Source: TMED26 sp002694075 (lineage in GTDB: Bacteria; Pseudomonadota; Alphaproteobacteria; Thalassobaculales; Thalassobaculaceae). From it: a stretch of DNA of 13,582 bases. Shown in pieces: positions 6,799 through 13,582 of the stretch (position 1 is the stretch's first letter; every line of letters begins with the position of its first letter). The notes beneath the pieces are model-generated. The model did no database searches. It saw nothing but the letters and a program-made list of their open reading frames with translations, and was not told the DNA's origin. The stretch spans positions 1-13,582 of the forward strand of contig JAYYDT010000034.1 of NCBI GenBank assembly GCA_036160575.1, written 5' to 3'. The translations under genes and the position numbers were made by a program.

Positions 6799-7613
6799 TG
6801 CGTTGGTGGCATTCCCCCGCGTCGGAGACGCAAATCACCCATGGTCAGCGCCTGTGGCTGTATATCCTCAGCGCCTTGATCATGGTGTGGTTGGTGGCCC
6901 CCTCGATCATCGTCATTCCGATGTCGTTCTCGCAGTCGCAATACCTGGAGTTTCCGCCGCGCGAGTGGTCGCTGCGCTGGTACGCGCATTATTTTCAATC
7001 GGTGGAATGGATGGCCGCCACCCGCACCTCGCTGCTGGCCGGGGTGTTGACCATGCTGCTGGCCACGCCGATCGGGGTGGCGGCGGCCTATGGACTGTTC
7101 GTGTCACGTCATCCGCTGGCCCGCTTTATGTTCATCCTCTTGGTCACGCCGATCATCGTACCGGTGATCTTGATCGCCATCGGCGCCTTCTACATTTATG
7201 TGCAAATCGGTTTGGTCAACAGCCTTCTAGGGCTGGTCCTGGCGCATACCATTTTGGCGCTGCCCTTGATCCTGGTGATCGTCAGCGCGGCCTTGAAAAG
7301 CTATGACTTGAACCAGGAACTGGCGGCGCGCGGCCTTGGCGCTTCGCGATTGACAGCGTTTTTGACCGTCACCTTGCCGCAAATTCGGTTTTCCATCATC
7401 ACATCGGCGCTGCTGGCGTTTTTGACCTCTTTCGATGAGGTGATCGTCGCCATGTTCGTGTCCGGTGGTGATAACTCGACCCTGACCCGCAACATGTTCA
7501 ACGCGTTGCGCGACCAGATCGACCCGACCATCGCGGCGATTTCGACGATCATGATCGTGATTTCCTCAACTTTGGTCATCCTCACGCAGATCTTCGGCAA
7601 ATCCAAAGACTAG
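6795..7613 (+). CDS. ABC importer permease, PotC/PotI-like
   Basis: A 272-residue inner-membrane subunit with about six helices, beginning LWLYILSALIMVWLVAPSIIVIPMSF. The EAA loop is LNQELAARGLGASRLTAFLTVTLPQIRFSI. Here the usual Pro-Gly at its end is Arg-Phe, a small departure from the common form. The periplasmic LTSFDEVIVAMFVSG segment is typical of PotC/PotI. Two adjacent in-frame ATGs exist (6795 and 6798). The first makes the ATGA overlap with the preceding stop and has GGAGGG (6783-6788) 6 nt upstream. The frame stays open far upstream inside the previous gene, but that part is not coding in this frame. It is the last gene of the transporter; no clear terminator follows. Confidence 0.94.
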   Translation: MMRWWHSPASETQITHGQRLWLYILSALIMVWLVAPSIIVIPMSFSQSQYLEFPPREWSLRWYAHYFQSVEWMAATRTSLLAGVLTMLLATPIGVAAAYGLFVSRHPLARFMFILLVTPIIVPVILIAIGAFYIYVQIGLVNSLLGLVLAHTILALPLILVIVSAALKSYDLNQELAARGLGASRLTAFLTVTLPQIRFSIITSALLAFLTSFDEVIVAMFVSGGDNSTLTRNMFNALRDQIDPTIAAISTIMIVISSTLVILTQIFGKSKD

Positions 7614-7620
7614 GCCCGGG

Positions 7621-7649
7621 TTGCCGGCGTCACCGTTGGCTGTTACAAG
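7621..7649 (+). promoter_or_regulatory. Candidate sigma-70 promoter for mazG
   Basis: TTGCCG (7621-7626) and TACAAG (7644-7649) have the ideal 17-bp spacing, each four of six matches, in the 62-bp gap between the transporter operon and mazG. This would give mazG-ydfG expression independent of the transport genes. Read-through is also possible, as no terminator is visible in the gap. Confidence 0.4.
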
Positions 7650-7675
7650 CCGGCCATCCAAAGAGAGGGGGCGGC

Positions 7676-8518
7676 ATGGCCGATCGGGCACAGAACGCGC
7701 CGGCGGCGGCGTTGCTCAACTTGTTGACACTGATGGCCCAATTGCGGGATCCGGACACCGGCTGTCCGTGGGACGTGCAGCAAGATTTCGCCTCTATCGC
7801 GCCATATACCATCGAGGAAGCCTATGAGGTCGCCGACGCCATCGCCCGCGGCGATATCGCCGATCTGCGCGACGAATTAGGCGACCTCTTGCTGCAGGTG
7901 GTGTTTCACGCGCGTATCGCCGAAGAAGCCGGGCATTTCGATTTCACCGCCGTGGCCGCGGCCATCTCAGACAAATTGGTGCGCCGCCACCCCCATGTCT
8001 TTGGCGACCAGGGCAAAATTAGCGCCGCCACCCAAAGCGCCAGTTGGGAAAGTTTGAAGGCCGCCGAGCGTGCCGCCAACGCCGCCGCCAAGGGCCGCCC
8101 GGAAAGCGTTTTGGATGGCGTGCCGCTCCCCTTCCCGGCGCTGCTGCGCGCCTACAAACTTCAGCGGCGGGCCGCCCGCGTCGGCTTCGACTGGCCGGAA
8201 CTGGCGCCGGTGGCGGCGAAAGTTGAAGAGGAATGGGCCGAATTGACCGCCGAGATCGACAACGCCGGCGACCAGGCCCGCCTGACCGAAGAGGTTGGCG
8301 ATTTGCTGTTCGCGGTGGTCAATCTGGCCCGGCATCTGGAGATTGACCCGGAAGCCGCGTTGCGTGCCGGCAACGCCAAGTTTGAGCGCCGTTTCCGCGC
8401 GGTCGAGGACGGGTTTCGGGAAAAGGGTCGCCAAATGGCGGCGGCTTCGCTAGAAGACATGGAGGTATTGTGGAACGCTGCGAAAGCCTCTGAAAAGGGC
8501 GATTCCGGCGATATTTAA
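7676..8518 (+). CDS. mazG: Nucleoside triphosphate pyrophosphohydrolase MazG
   Basis: A 280-residue cytoplasmic enzyme that hydrolyses (d)NTPs to NMP and pyrophosphate, clearing non-canonical or excess nucleotides. It has two MazG domains. The N-terminal one begins LMAQLRDPDTGCPWDVQQ (residues 20-37) and carries the metal-binding EEAYE (47-51) and ELGD (67-70). The conserved LVRRHPHVFG follows. The C-terminal domain contains EEEWAEL and EEVGDLLFAVVNLARHL with ALRAGNAKFERRF. The length is close to the 263-aa E. coli protein, with a slightly longer N-terminus and an Ala-rich linker. The start has a GA-rich ribosome site (AGAGGGG, ~7664-7670). ydfG starts 20 nt downstream and is probably co-transcribed. 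Identification is secure. Confidence 0.96.
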   Translation: MADRAQNAPAAALLNLLTLMAQLRDPDTGCPWDVQQDFASIAPYTIEEAYEVADAIARGDIADLRDELGDLLLQVVFHARIAEEAGHFDFTAVAAAISDKLVRRHPHVFGDQGKISAATQSASWESLKAAERAANAAAKGRPESVLDGVPLPFPALLRAYKLQRRAARVGFDWPELAPVAAKVEEEWAELTAEIDNAGDQARLTEEVGDLLFAVVNLARHLEIDPEAALRAGNAKFERRFRAVEDGFREKGRQMAAASLEDMEVLWNAAKASEKGDSGDI

Positions 8519-8538
8519 GGGACTGCGGGAGAGCGATT

Positions 8539-9288
8539 ATGGCCAAAACGGCATTCATCACCGGCGCGACATCGGGATTTGGTAAAGCCACCGCCGAACG
8601 TTTTTCGGCCGAGGGCTGGAACGTGGTGATTGCCGGGCGGCGCGCCGATCGTTTGCAAAGCTTGCAGGCCTCGCTGCCCAATCCGGCCCATGTGGTGGTG
8701 CTCGATGTGCGCGACCGGGCCGCCGTCGAAGCGGCTTTCGGTGAATTGCCGGCGGCGTTCTCGCCCATCGACGTGCTCATCAACAACGCCGGTCTGGCGG
8801 TCGGTTTGGAGCCGGCCGATGGCGTCGACCTCGATGACTGGGACACGATGGTGGACACCAATATCAAGGGCTTGATGTATTGCACGCGCGCCTGTTTGCC
8901 GCAAATGGTCGAGAATGGCTATGGTCACATTGTCAACTTAGGCTCGGTCGCCGGCGCCTATCCTTATCCGGGCGGCAATGTCTATGGCGCCACCAAAGCC
9001 TTTGTGCGGCAATTCTCGCTCAACCTGCGCGCCGATCTGGTGGGTAAGAACATTCATGTGACCGATGTCGCGCCGGGTTTGGCCAATACCGAGTTTTCGG
9101 CGGTGCGCTTCAAGGGCGACCAGGAAAAAGCCGATGCGGTTTATAGCGGCGTCGACCCGATCCGCGCCGAGGATGTCGCCGACGCCGTCTATTGGGCCGC
9201 CAGCCGGCCGCCAAACATCAATATCAACATGATCGAAATCATGGCCGGCAAACAAGCCTTCAACCCATTCAACGTGGTCAAGGACTAA
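8539..9288 (+). CDS. ydfG: NADP-dependent 3-hydroxy acid dehydrogenase / malonic semialdehyde reductase YdfG
   Basis: A 249-residue classical short-chain dehydrogenase. The cofactor motif TGATSGFG is at residues 8-15, the basic pair R34-R35 after the second strand favours NADP(H), and NNAG is at 82-85. The catalytic tetrad is N108, S136, Y149 and K153. The segment GGNVYGATKAFVRQFSLNLRADL and the later PGLANTEFSAVRFKGD are almost identical to my recollection of E. coli YdfG, so this is more specific than a generic SDR call. YdfG oxidises L-serine, L-allo-threonine and 3-hydroxy acids and reduces malonic semialdehyde, a toxic product of pyrimidine and beta-alanine breakdown. GGGAGAG (8527-8533) precedes the ATG by 5 nt. 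It follows mazG at 20 nt. Its 3' end faces the DUF502 gene with only 12 nt between stops. Confidence 0.93.
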   Translation: MAKTAFITGATSGFGKATAERFSAEGWNVVIAGRRADRLQSLQASLPNPAHVVVLDVRDRAAVEAAFGELPAAFSPIDVLINNAGLAVGLEPADGVDLDDWDTMVDTNIKGLMYCTRACLPQMVENGYGHIVNLGSVAGAYPYPGGNVYGATKAFVRQFSLNLRADLVGKNIHVTDVAPGLANTEFSAVRFKGDQEKADAVYSGVDPIRAEDVADAVYWAASRPPNININMIEIMAGKQAFNPFNVVKD

Positions 9289-9300
9289 GCTCACCGGAGT

Positions 9301-9957
9301 TTAGCGCTGGCCGTTTTCGGGCTGTACGATGCCGGTCGAAATAACGTATTTCAGGCCCTCTTCGACGCTCATGTCGAGGATTTTGACCTGTTCGGGCGGC
9401 AAAAAGATCAGATAACCCGAGGTCGGGTTGGGCGTGGTCGGCACATAAATGCTGAGCTGTGCGCCGCCGAGTTTATCGCTCAGTTCGCCGGTTGTGTCGC
9501 CGGTCACGAAACCGACCGTCCACATGCCGGCGCGGGGCCATTCGACCAGGGCGCATTGCCGAAACGCGTTCGACTTTTGCGACAGCATGGTTTCCATCAA
9601 TTGTTTGACGGTGCTGTAGATGTTGCGCACCACCGGCATCCGGGCGAGCAGACCCTCGCTGAAGCGGATTAGCCAACTTCCCAGAAGGCCGGCGGTAATC
9701 CAACCAATGAAGGTCAGCAAGAACAGACCGGCGACCAGTCCGACGCCGGGGATCGAGAACGGGACATAGGTCGACGGGTTGTAGGCGGCCGGTATCCACG
9801 GATTGACCACGTTGTCGACATAGCTGATGAACAGCCAGACCAGGTAAAGAGTGATGCTGATCGGTCCGGTGATCAGAACGCCGGCGAAAAAATACCCCCG
9901 CAGGCGGCCCCAGATTGTGCGGCGTGGGCGCGCCTCGCTGTCTCGTTTCGGGCTCAT
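9301..9957 (-). CDS. DUF502 family inner-membrane protein
   Basis: A 218-residue protein with two membrane segments, ~residues 20-48 (YFFAGVLITGPISITLYLVWLF) and ~68-95 (GVGLVAGLFLLTFIGWITAGLLG). A soluble C-terminal domain begins with the family hallmark RMPVVRNIYSTVKQLMETM. Later GYLIFLPPEQVKILDMSVEEGLKYVISTG matches the DUF502 C-terminal end. The biochemical role of the family is not established. Start: ATG at 9957 with GGAAAGG (9967-9973 on the plus strand) 9 nt upstream. A TTG at 9975 in the same frame would place that ribosome site inside the gene, so it is rejected. A near-consensus promoter lies 60-90 nt upstream. The gene is divergent from the class V aminotransferase-like gene. Confidence 0.93.
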   Translation of the reverse strand: MSPKRDSEARPRRTIWGRLRGYFFAGVLITGPISITLYLVWLFISYVDNVVNPWIPAAYNPSTYVPFSIPGVGLVAGLFLLTFIGWITAGLLGSWLIRFSEGLLARMPVVRNIYSTVKQLMETMLSQKSNAFRQCALVEWPRAGMWTVGFVTGDTTGELSDKLGGAQLSIYVPTTPNPTSGYLIFLPPEQVKILDMSVEEGLKYVISTGIVQPENGQR

Positions 9958-10019
9958 GGGCCAAGACCTTTCCAAAGCCCGGCGTTCGGGGGCGCGCCGG
10001 CGTTGTTTTTATTCAGGCG

Positions 10020-10048
10020 GTTATACGAGCTTGGCCCGGCCAGGTCAA
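10020..10048 (-). promoter_or_regulatory. Near-consensus sigma-70 promoter for the DUF502 gene
   Basis: Read on the minus strand, TTGACC (-35, plus positions 10043-10048) and TATAAC (-10, plus positions 10020-10025) are 17 bp apart, five of six matches in each box. It points at the DUF502 gene and predicts a leader of about 55 nt. This is the best housekeeping promoter match in the window. Confidence 0.65.
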
Positions 10049-10091
10049 AGCTCGGATGCCGTCGTTGGCTATCTGAGTTATAGTGGATCTT

Positions 10092-11273
10092 ATGGAGTTC
10101 CAGCCCCCCGCCCCGTTTGGCGCCGCCATGCACACGGCCTTTGCCCTGGCTCCTCATTTCGCGCATTTGAACCACGGTGCCTTCGGCGCGCCGCCGCGCG
10201 CCGTGCTCCAAGTCCAGGCCGCCCTGCGGGCGCGGATGGAGGCCGAACCCAGCAAATTTTTTGAACGCGACTTTTTGGAGCCTGAGATGCGCGCGGCGGC
10301 CGGCGCCCTCGCCGATTACCTCCGCACCGATGTCGATGGCCTCGCCTTGATCGAAAACGCCACCATCGGTGTCAACGCGGTGCTGCGTCACCTTGATTTC
10401 GCGCCCGGTGACGAAATCTTGATCACCGACCAAACCTATGGCGCCGTCGCCAATGCCGCGGCCTATGTCGCGGCGCGCGCGGGCGCGGTGGTGCGGCGGG
10501 TCGCTCTGCCCTTCCCAGCGGCCGAGCCGAACACGATTTTATCCGCTTTTGAAGAGGGTCTGACACCGCGCACGCGCCTGGCGATCATCGACCATGTGAC
10601 CTCGCAAACGGCGCAGGTGCTGCCGGTCACCGAACTGGTCGCCGCCGCCCGCGTCGCCGGCGCCCTGACCCTGGTCGACGGCGCCCACGCCCCGGGCATG
10701 TTGGAATTCGATTTGGCGACCATCGGCGCCGATTGGTACACCGGCAATTGTCACAAATGGCTGTTCACGCCGCGCAGCTGCGCCTTTCTGTGGGCCGCCC
10801 ACGACCAGCGCGCCGCCACCTTGCCGCTGGTGGTCAGCCATGGTTACGGGCTTGGCTTTCCCTATGAATTCGATTGGGTCGGCACCCGCGATGTGACCGC
10901 CCAATTGGCCCTGCCGGCGGCGCTGAGGCTACGGGCGCAATGGGGGGAGACGACCATCCAAGAGCATAACCGGCGCTTGGTCTTGGCCGGCAGCACCCAT
11001 GTCGCCGAAGCCTGGGGAACCGAGGTGGGGACGCCGCCCGCGCTGACCGGCGCCATGCGCTGTGTCGCTTTGCCGGCCGGTTTTGCCGTCGATGCCGAGA
11101 CCGCCCACGCGCTCCGTTGGCAACTGGCCGAGGAAGATCGCGTGCAGGTGCCAATTCTTCCCTTCGCCGGACGGCTGTGGGCGCGCCTTTCGGCGCAGGT
11201 CTATAACACCATGGACGATTACGCGCGTCTGGCGGCGGCGGTCGCCCGCCGGCGCACCAACCGTTCGCAATAA
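10092..11273 (+). CDS. Class V aminotransferase-fold PLP enzyme (isopenicillin-N epimerase-like)
   Basis: A 393-residue fold-type I PLP enzyme. The N-terminal FAHLNHGAFGAPPRAVL, with the acidic EPSKFFERDFL, is characteristic of the isopenicillin-N epimerase-like branch of class V. ALIENATIGVNAVLRHL and GDEILITDQTYGAV form the cofactor phosphate region. The cofactor-ring aspartate is D196 in LVDGAHAPG, and the Schiff-base lysine is K222 in YTGNCHKWLFTPRSCAFLW. A C-terminal domain with LPAGF and QVPILPFAGRLWARLSAQVYNTMDDY closes the protein. Members include epimerases, desulfurases and lyases, so the reaction cannot be assigned. A penicillin pathway is not suggested, as no related genes are present. 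The start is ambiguous: ATG at 10092, or an in-frame GTG at 10083, neither with a strong ribosome site. Its stop lies 16 nt from the convergent 76-aa gene. Confidence 0.9.
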   Translation: MEFQPPAPFGAAMHTAFALAPHFAHLNHGAFGAPPRAVLQVQAALRARMEAEPSKFFERDFLEPEMRAAAGALADYLRTDVDGLALIENATIGVNAVLRHLDFAPGDEILITDQTYGAVANAAAYVAARAGAVVRRVALPFPAAEPNTILSAFEEGLTPRTRLAIIDHVTSQTAQVLPVTELVAAARVAGALTLVDGAHAPGMLEFDLATIGADWYTGNCHKWLFTPRSCAFLWAAHDQRAATLPLVVSHGYGLGFPYEFDWVGTRDVTAQLALPAALRLRAQWGETTIQEHNRRLVLAGSTHVAEAWGTEVGTPPALTGAMRCVALPAGFAVDAETAHALRWQLAEEDRVQVPILPFAGRLWARLSAQVYNTMDDYARLAAAVARRRTNRSQ

Positions 11274-11289
11274 AAGAAGCGGCCGAAAA

Positions 11290-11520
11290 TTAGTCGCGCG
11301 GCCGGCCCAAGCGACGTTCCAAGGCCTTGAGAATGGCCTGCCGGTTGGCTGGATCACCGGTCATCGCCTCTTTAAACAGGCGTGAAGCCTCGTTTTCGAT
11401 TTGCTTGGGCTTGTGCCCCATATGTACCCGCGCGGCCTGTTCCGCCAAAATCCGGATTTCCGGGGCGATACGCGCTTTCATGGCGGCCATTTGGGCCAAA
11501 AGTTGGCGTCGTGGGTCCAT
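11290..11520 (-). CDS. Hypothetical 76-residue protein, last gene of the Aap operon
   Basis: A small charged protein (begins MDPRRQLLAQMAAMKARIAPEIR) predicted mostly helical, with no membrane segment, signal peptide or cysteine. It looks like two or three amphipathic helices, with a basic middle (HMGHKPKQ) and a basic C-terminus (KALERRLGRPRD). It starts 28 nt after the aapP stop on the same strand, so it is probably co-transcribed. The ribosome site is weak (GGTA before ATG). Its regular, coding-like composition and operon position favour a real gene. No family recognised; a role in transport regulation would be guesswork. Confidence 0.6.
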   Translation of the reverse strand: MDPRRQLLAQMAAMKARIAPEIRILAEQAARVHMGHKPKQIENEASRLFKEAMTGDPANRQAILKALERRLGRPRD

Positions 11521-11548
11521 GGGTTTTACCGCGCGCGCGGCCGCCAGG

Positions 11549-12334
11549 TTAGTGGGCCAGGATCTGACTCAAGAACAATTGGGTGCGGTCTTGTTTGGGA
11601 TTGTTGAAGAATTCCTCTGGCACGTTTTGTTCAACAATCTCGCCAAAATCCATGAAAATCACCCGGTCGGCGACGCGCTTGGCGAAGCCCATTTCATGGG
11701 TCACGCACAACATCGTCATGCCGGTTTCCGCCAATTCGACCATCACGTCGAGCACTTCGGAAATCATCTCCGGGTCGAGGGCCGAGGTCGGCTCGTCGAA
11801 GAGCATGATTTTCGGGTTCATACACAGCGATCGGGCAATCGCCACGCGTTGCTGCTGACCGCCGGACAATTGGCCAGGGTATTTCAACGCCTGCTCGGGA
11901 ATTTTGACCCGGGTGAGGTATTCCATCGCCCGTTCCTCGGCCTCGGTTTTGGGGATTTTGCGCACCCACATGGGCGCCAAGGCGCAATTCTCCAGCACCG
12001 TCAGATGCGGAAACAGGTTGAACTGCTGAAACACCATGCCCACTTCGCGGCGCACCGCGTCGATGTTCTTGAGGTTGTTGTCCAGCGGCGTGTCGTTGAC
12101 GATGATATCGCCGGTTTGATGTTCCTCCAGGCGATTGATACAGCGGATCAGGGTCGATTTTCCCGACCCCGAGGGCCCGCAAATGACAATCCGTTCCCCG
12201 GCGTTGACCGACAAGTTGATGTCTTTCAAGACGTGGAAGTCGCCAAACCATTTGTTGACATCGGTCAGCTCAATAACGACCTGGTCCGATATGTTGGACT
12301 GGAGGGCGACGGTGTCTTCGGGGGCGGCGCTCAT
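11549..12334 (-). CDS. aapP: General L-amino-acid ABC transporter ATPase AapP
   Basis: A 261-residue ATPase of the polar amino-acid uptake family. Walker A GPSGSGKST is at residues 53-61, and the Q-loop is in VFQQFNLFPHLTV (Q103). Signature LSGGQQQR is at 156-163, Walker B IMLFDEP at 176-182, the D-loop SALD at 184-187, and the switch histidine is H213 in VTHEMGF. The segments IRCINRLEEHQTG, CALAPMWVRKIPK and RSLCMNPKIMLFDEPTSALDPEMI match Rhizobium AapP/BztD closely. An N-terminal tail of about 18 residues precedes the first strand. AAGGAA lies 7 nt before the ATG. The gene follows the permease gene by 39 nt in the same operon. It powers uptake of a broad range of L-amino acids from the cytoplasmic side of the inner membrane. 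Confidence 0.95.
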   Translation of the reverse strand: MSAAPEDTVALQSNISDQVVIELTDVNKWFGDFHVLKDINLSVNAGERIVICGPSGSGKSTLIRCINRLEEHQTGDIIVNDTPLDNNLKNIDAVRREVGMVFQQFNLFPHLTVLENCALAPMWVRKIPKTEAEERAMEYLTRVKIPEQALKYPGQLSGGQQQRVAIARSLCMNPKIMLFDEPTSALDPEMISEVLDVMVELAETGMTMLCVTHEMGFAKRVADRVIFMDFGEIVEQNVPEEFFNNPKQDRTQLFLSQILAH

Positions 12335-12373
12335 TCTCGCGTTCCTTCTCTTGGGTCGAACCTTCGCGCGCGC

Positions 12374-13582
12374 TTAGCGCCGGTCGCCCTGGCCAAGGGT
12401 TTTTTCCAGATGCATGCTGTAACGCGACATCGCGAAACAGCCGACAAAATACATCAGCGCGGCGGCCATCAACGGCTCGGAATGCAGACCGATCCATTTC
12501 GGGTCCTGACTCACCGCCTCGATCATGCCGAGCAGGTCGTAAAGACCGATGATCGCCACCAAGGTGGTGTCCTTGAACAGACCGATGAAACTGCCGACGA
12601 TATTGGGGATCATCAGTTTCAGCGCCTGCGGCATGACGATCAGCCCCATGGTCTGCCAATAGCCATAGCCGAGGGCGGCCGACGCCTCATATTGGCCGCG
12701 CGGGATGGCCTGCAGGCCGCCGCGGACGGTTTCAGCCATGTAAGCACCAGAGAACAAGCAAACCGCTACAATGGCTGAGCCTAGTTTGTTGAACACCATG
12801 CCCTCAGGCAAAAACAACGGGAACATAGTGGTCGCCATGAACAACACGGTGATCAACGGCACCGAGCGGAACAATTCGATATAAACCGTCGTGAAAACGC
12901 GGATCACAGGCATCTTGGAACGTCGGCCGAGGGCGGCAAAAATACCAATTGGCAAGGCTGACGCAATACCAATGCCGGAGATCACGAGGGTCAAAAACAA
13001 ACCACCCCATTTATTGGTGCTCATGTAGGGTAGTTCCCACGCCTGGATCGCTACCATGACCACAATAACAGCCAGTAAGCCGCTGCCGATCACCGGATAT
13101 TTGTGCTGCGTTTCGGGTCGACTGCCGAAGCCACTGAGACGGATCAATATATCGCCAAGATTACGGCTGAAACCCAGGCAGAGGAGAACGTGCGCCCAAC
13201 AGGCTATAAAGCTGACAATGGCGACCGCCACCATAACTTCCATGAACCAACCGCGCTCACCACCAAGGTATAAATAGCCGGCCAGGAACGGGTAGATAAG
13301 CACTGCCGACAGGCCAATGAACACTTTGTAGGTCACCCGCGGGAACCATACCGGGGCCATCCAAGCCGCGAATAGGACCCAGCTGAGATTGACGCGCCAA
13401 ATTTCCTCGCTTGGGTAACGGCCGTAAATGAACCGTTCGAACCAAACGAAAACCCCCGCCCAACAGGCGCCATAGGGGCTGGTGTCGAGGCACACGCGAC
13501 GTGTCTCGGCCTGCCACACGGCGGTCTCAACACCCCAGTGATAGACACCCGAGAGGATCACGTAGAGAACGTAAAGACCCAG
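12374..13582 (-). CDS. aapM: General L-amino-acid ABC transporter permease AapM (partial, N-terminus outside window)
   Basis: 402 codons plus stop are visible, and the frame remains open to the right edge, so the true start lies outside; I estimate a few tens of residues are missing. The protein shows the enlarged AapM/BztC plan. An N-terminal hydrophobic region is followed by VCLDTSPYGACWAGVFVWFERFIYGRYPSEEIWRVNL, several extra helices, and then the canonical HisM/GlnP-like permease domain starting near ELPYMSTNKWGGLFLTLVISG. The EAA loop is EASAALGYGYWQTMGLIVMPQALKLMIPNIVGSF, with FKDTTLVAIIGLYDLLG after it. It forms the membrane channel with an AapQ partner presumably encoded upstream beyond the window, together with an AapJ binding protein. 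AapP follows 39 nt downstream. A GTG at 13561 is in frame but internal to the conserved region and is not the start. Confidence 0.94.
   Translation of the reverse strand: MGLYVLYVILSGVYHWGVETAVWQAETRRVCLDTSPYGACWAGVFVWFERFIYGRYPSEEIWRVNLSWVLFAAWMAPVWFPRVTYKVFIGLSAVLIYPFLAGYLYLGGERGWFMEVMVAVAIVSFIACWAHVLLCLGFSRNLGDILIRLSGFGSRPETQHKYPVIGSGLLAVIVVMVAIQAWELPYMSTNKWGGLFLTLVISGIGIASALPIGIFAALGRRSKMPVIRVFTTVYIELFRSVPLITVLFMATTMFPLFLPEGMVFNKLGSAIVAVCLFSGAYMAETVRGGLQAIPRGQYEASAALGYGYWQTMGLIVMPQALKLMIPNIVGSFIGLFKDTTLVAIIGLYDLLGMIEAVSQDPKWIGLHSEPLMAAALMYFVGCFAMSRYSMHLEKTLGQGDRR

Noticed and set aside
9958..9975. Longer DUF502 start at a TTG (9975)
   Set aside because: This would place the GGAAAGG ribosome site inside the coding region, whereas ATG at 9957 has it at the proper distance.
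11327..12778. A 483-codon plus-strand open frame opposite aapP and the end of aapM
   Set aside because: It runs antisense to two clearly conserved transporter genes. Its length comes from the GC-rich third-position bias, and its translation shows no family motif.
1..13582. Search for mobile elements, CRISPR arrays, tRNA/rRNA, toxin-antitoxin or defence genes
   Set aside because: No terminal repeats, transposase or integrase motifs, spaced repeats or RNA gene signatures were seen. mazG here is the housekeeping pyrophosphohydrolase, with no mazEF beside it.

Overview
The window looks like ordinary chromosome of a high-GC alphaproteobacterium, probably a Rhodospirillales-type relative. This rests on an AapP/AapM-type general amino-acid transporter, a DUF6356 mini-protein (a family I associate with alphaproteobacteria), dense overlapping operons and strong G/C bias at third codon positions. 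I see no phage, IS element, CRISPR array, rRNA or tRNA.

Layout: (1) 1-640, minus: 5' part of a multi-pass membrane protein of unknown function, cut by the window edge. (2) 956-1733: an Lrp/AsnC-family regulator (minus), divergent from a 70-aa DUF6356 membrane mini-protein (plus). (3) 2178-7613, plus: a catabolic and transport block. It holds a DadA/PuuB-like FAD oxidoreductase, a periplasmic COG0687 (PotD/PotF-type) binding protein, a PotA-like ATPase and two permeases. The binding protein is followed by an intrinsic-terminator-like hairpin and a second stem-loop, a layout that would give more binding protein than membrane parts. The last three genes are coupled by 4-nt overlaps (GTGA, ATGA). 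(4) 7676-9288, plus: MazG nucleotide pyrophosphohydrolase and the SDR enzyme YdfG. (5) 9301-9957, minus: a DUF502 membrane protein behind a near-consensus sigma-70 promoter. (6) 10092-11273, plus: a class V PLP enzyme resembling isopenicillin-N epimerase. (7) 11290-13582, minus: the end of an Aap-type amino-acid ABC operon, with AapM (5' end outside the window), AapP and a 76-aa protein of unknown function.

Functional reading: blocks 3 and 7 are nutrient uptake. Block 3 most likely imports a small cationic or amino compound (polyamine, GABA-like or opine-like) and oxidises it in the cytoplasm. The binding site lacks some polyamine hallmarks, so the substrate is open. Block 7 takes up L-amino acids broadly. 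MazG and YdfG fit housekeeping or clean-up of damaged nucleotides and reactive carbonyls. I found no convincing novel system. The points most worth a second look are the binding-protein ligand site, the tandem hairpins after it, and the small proteins.
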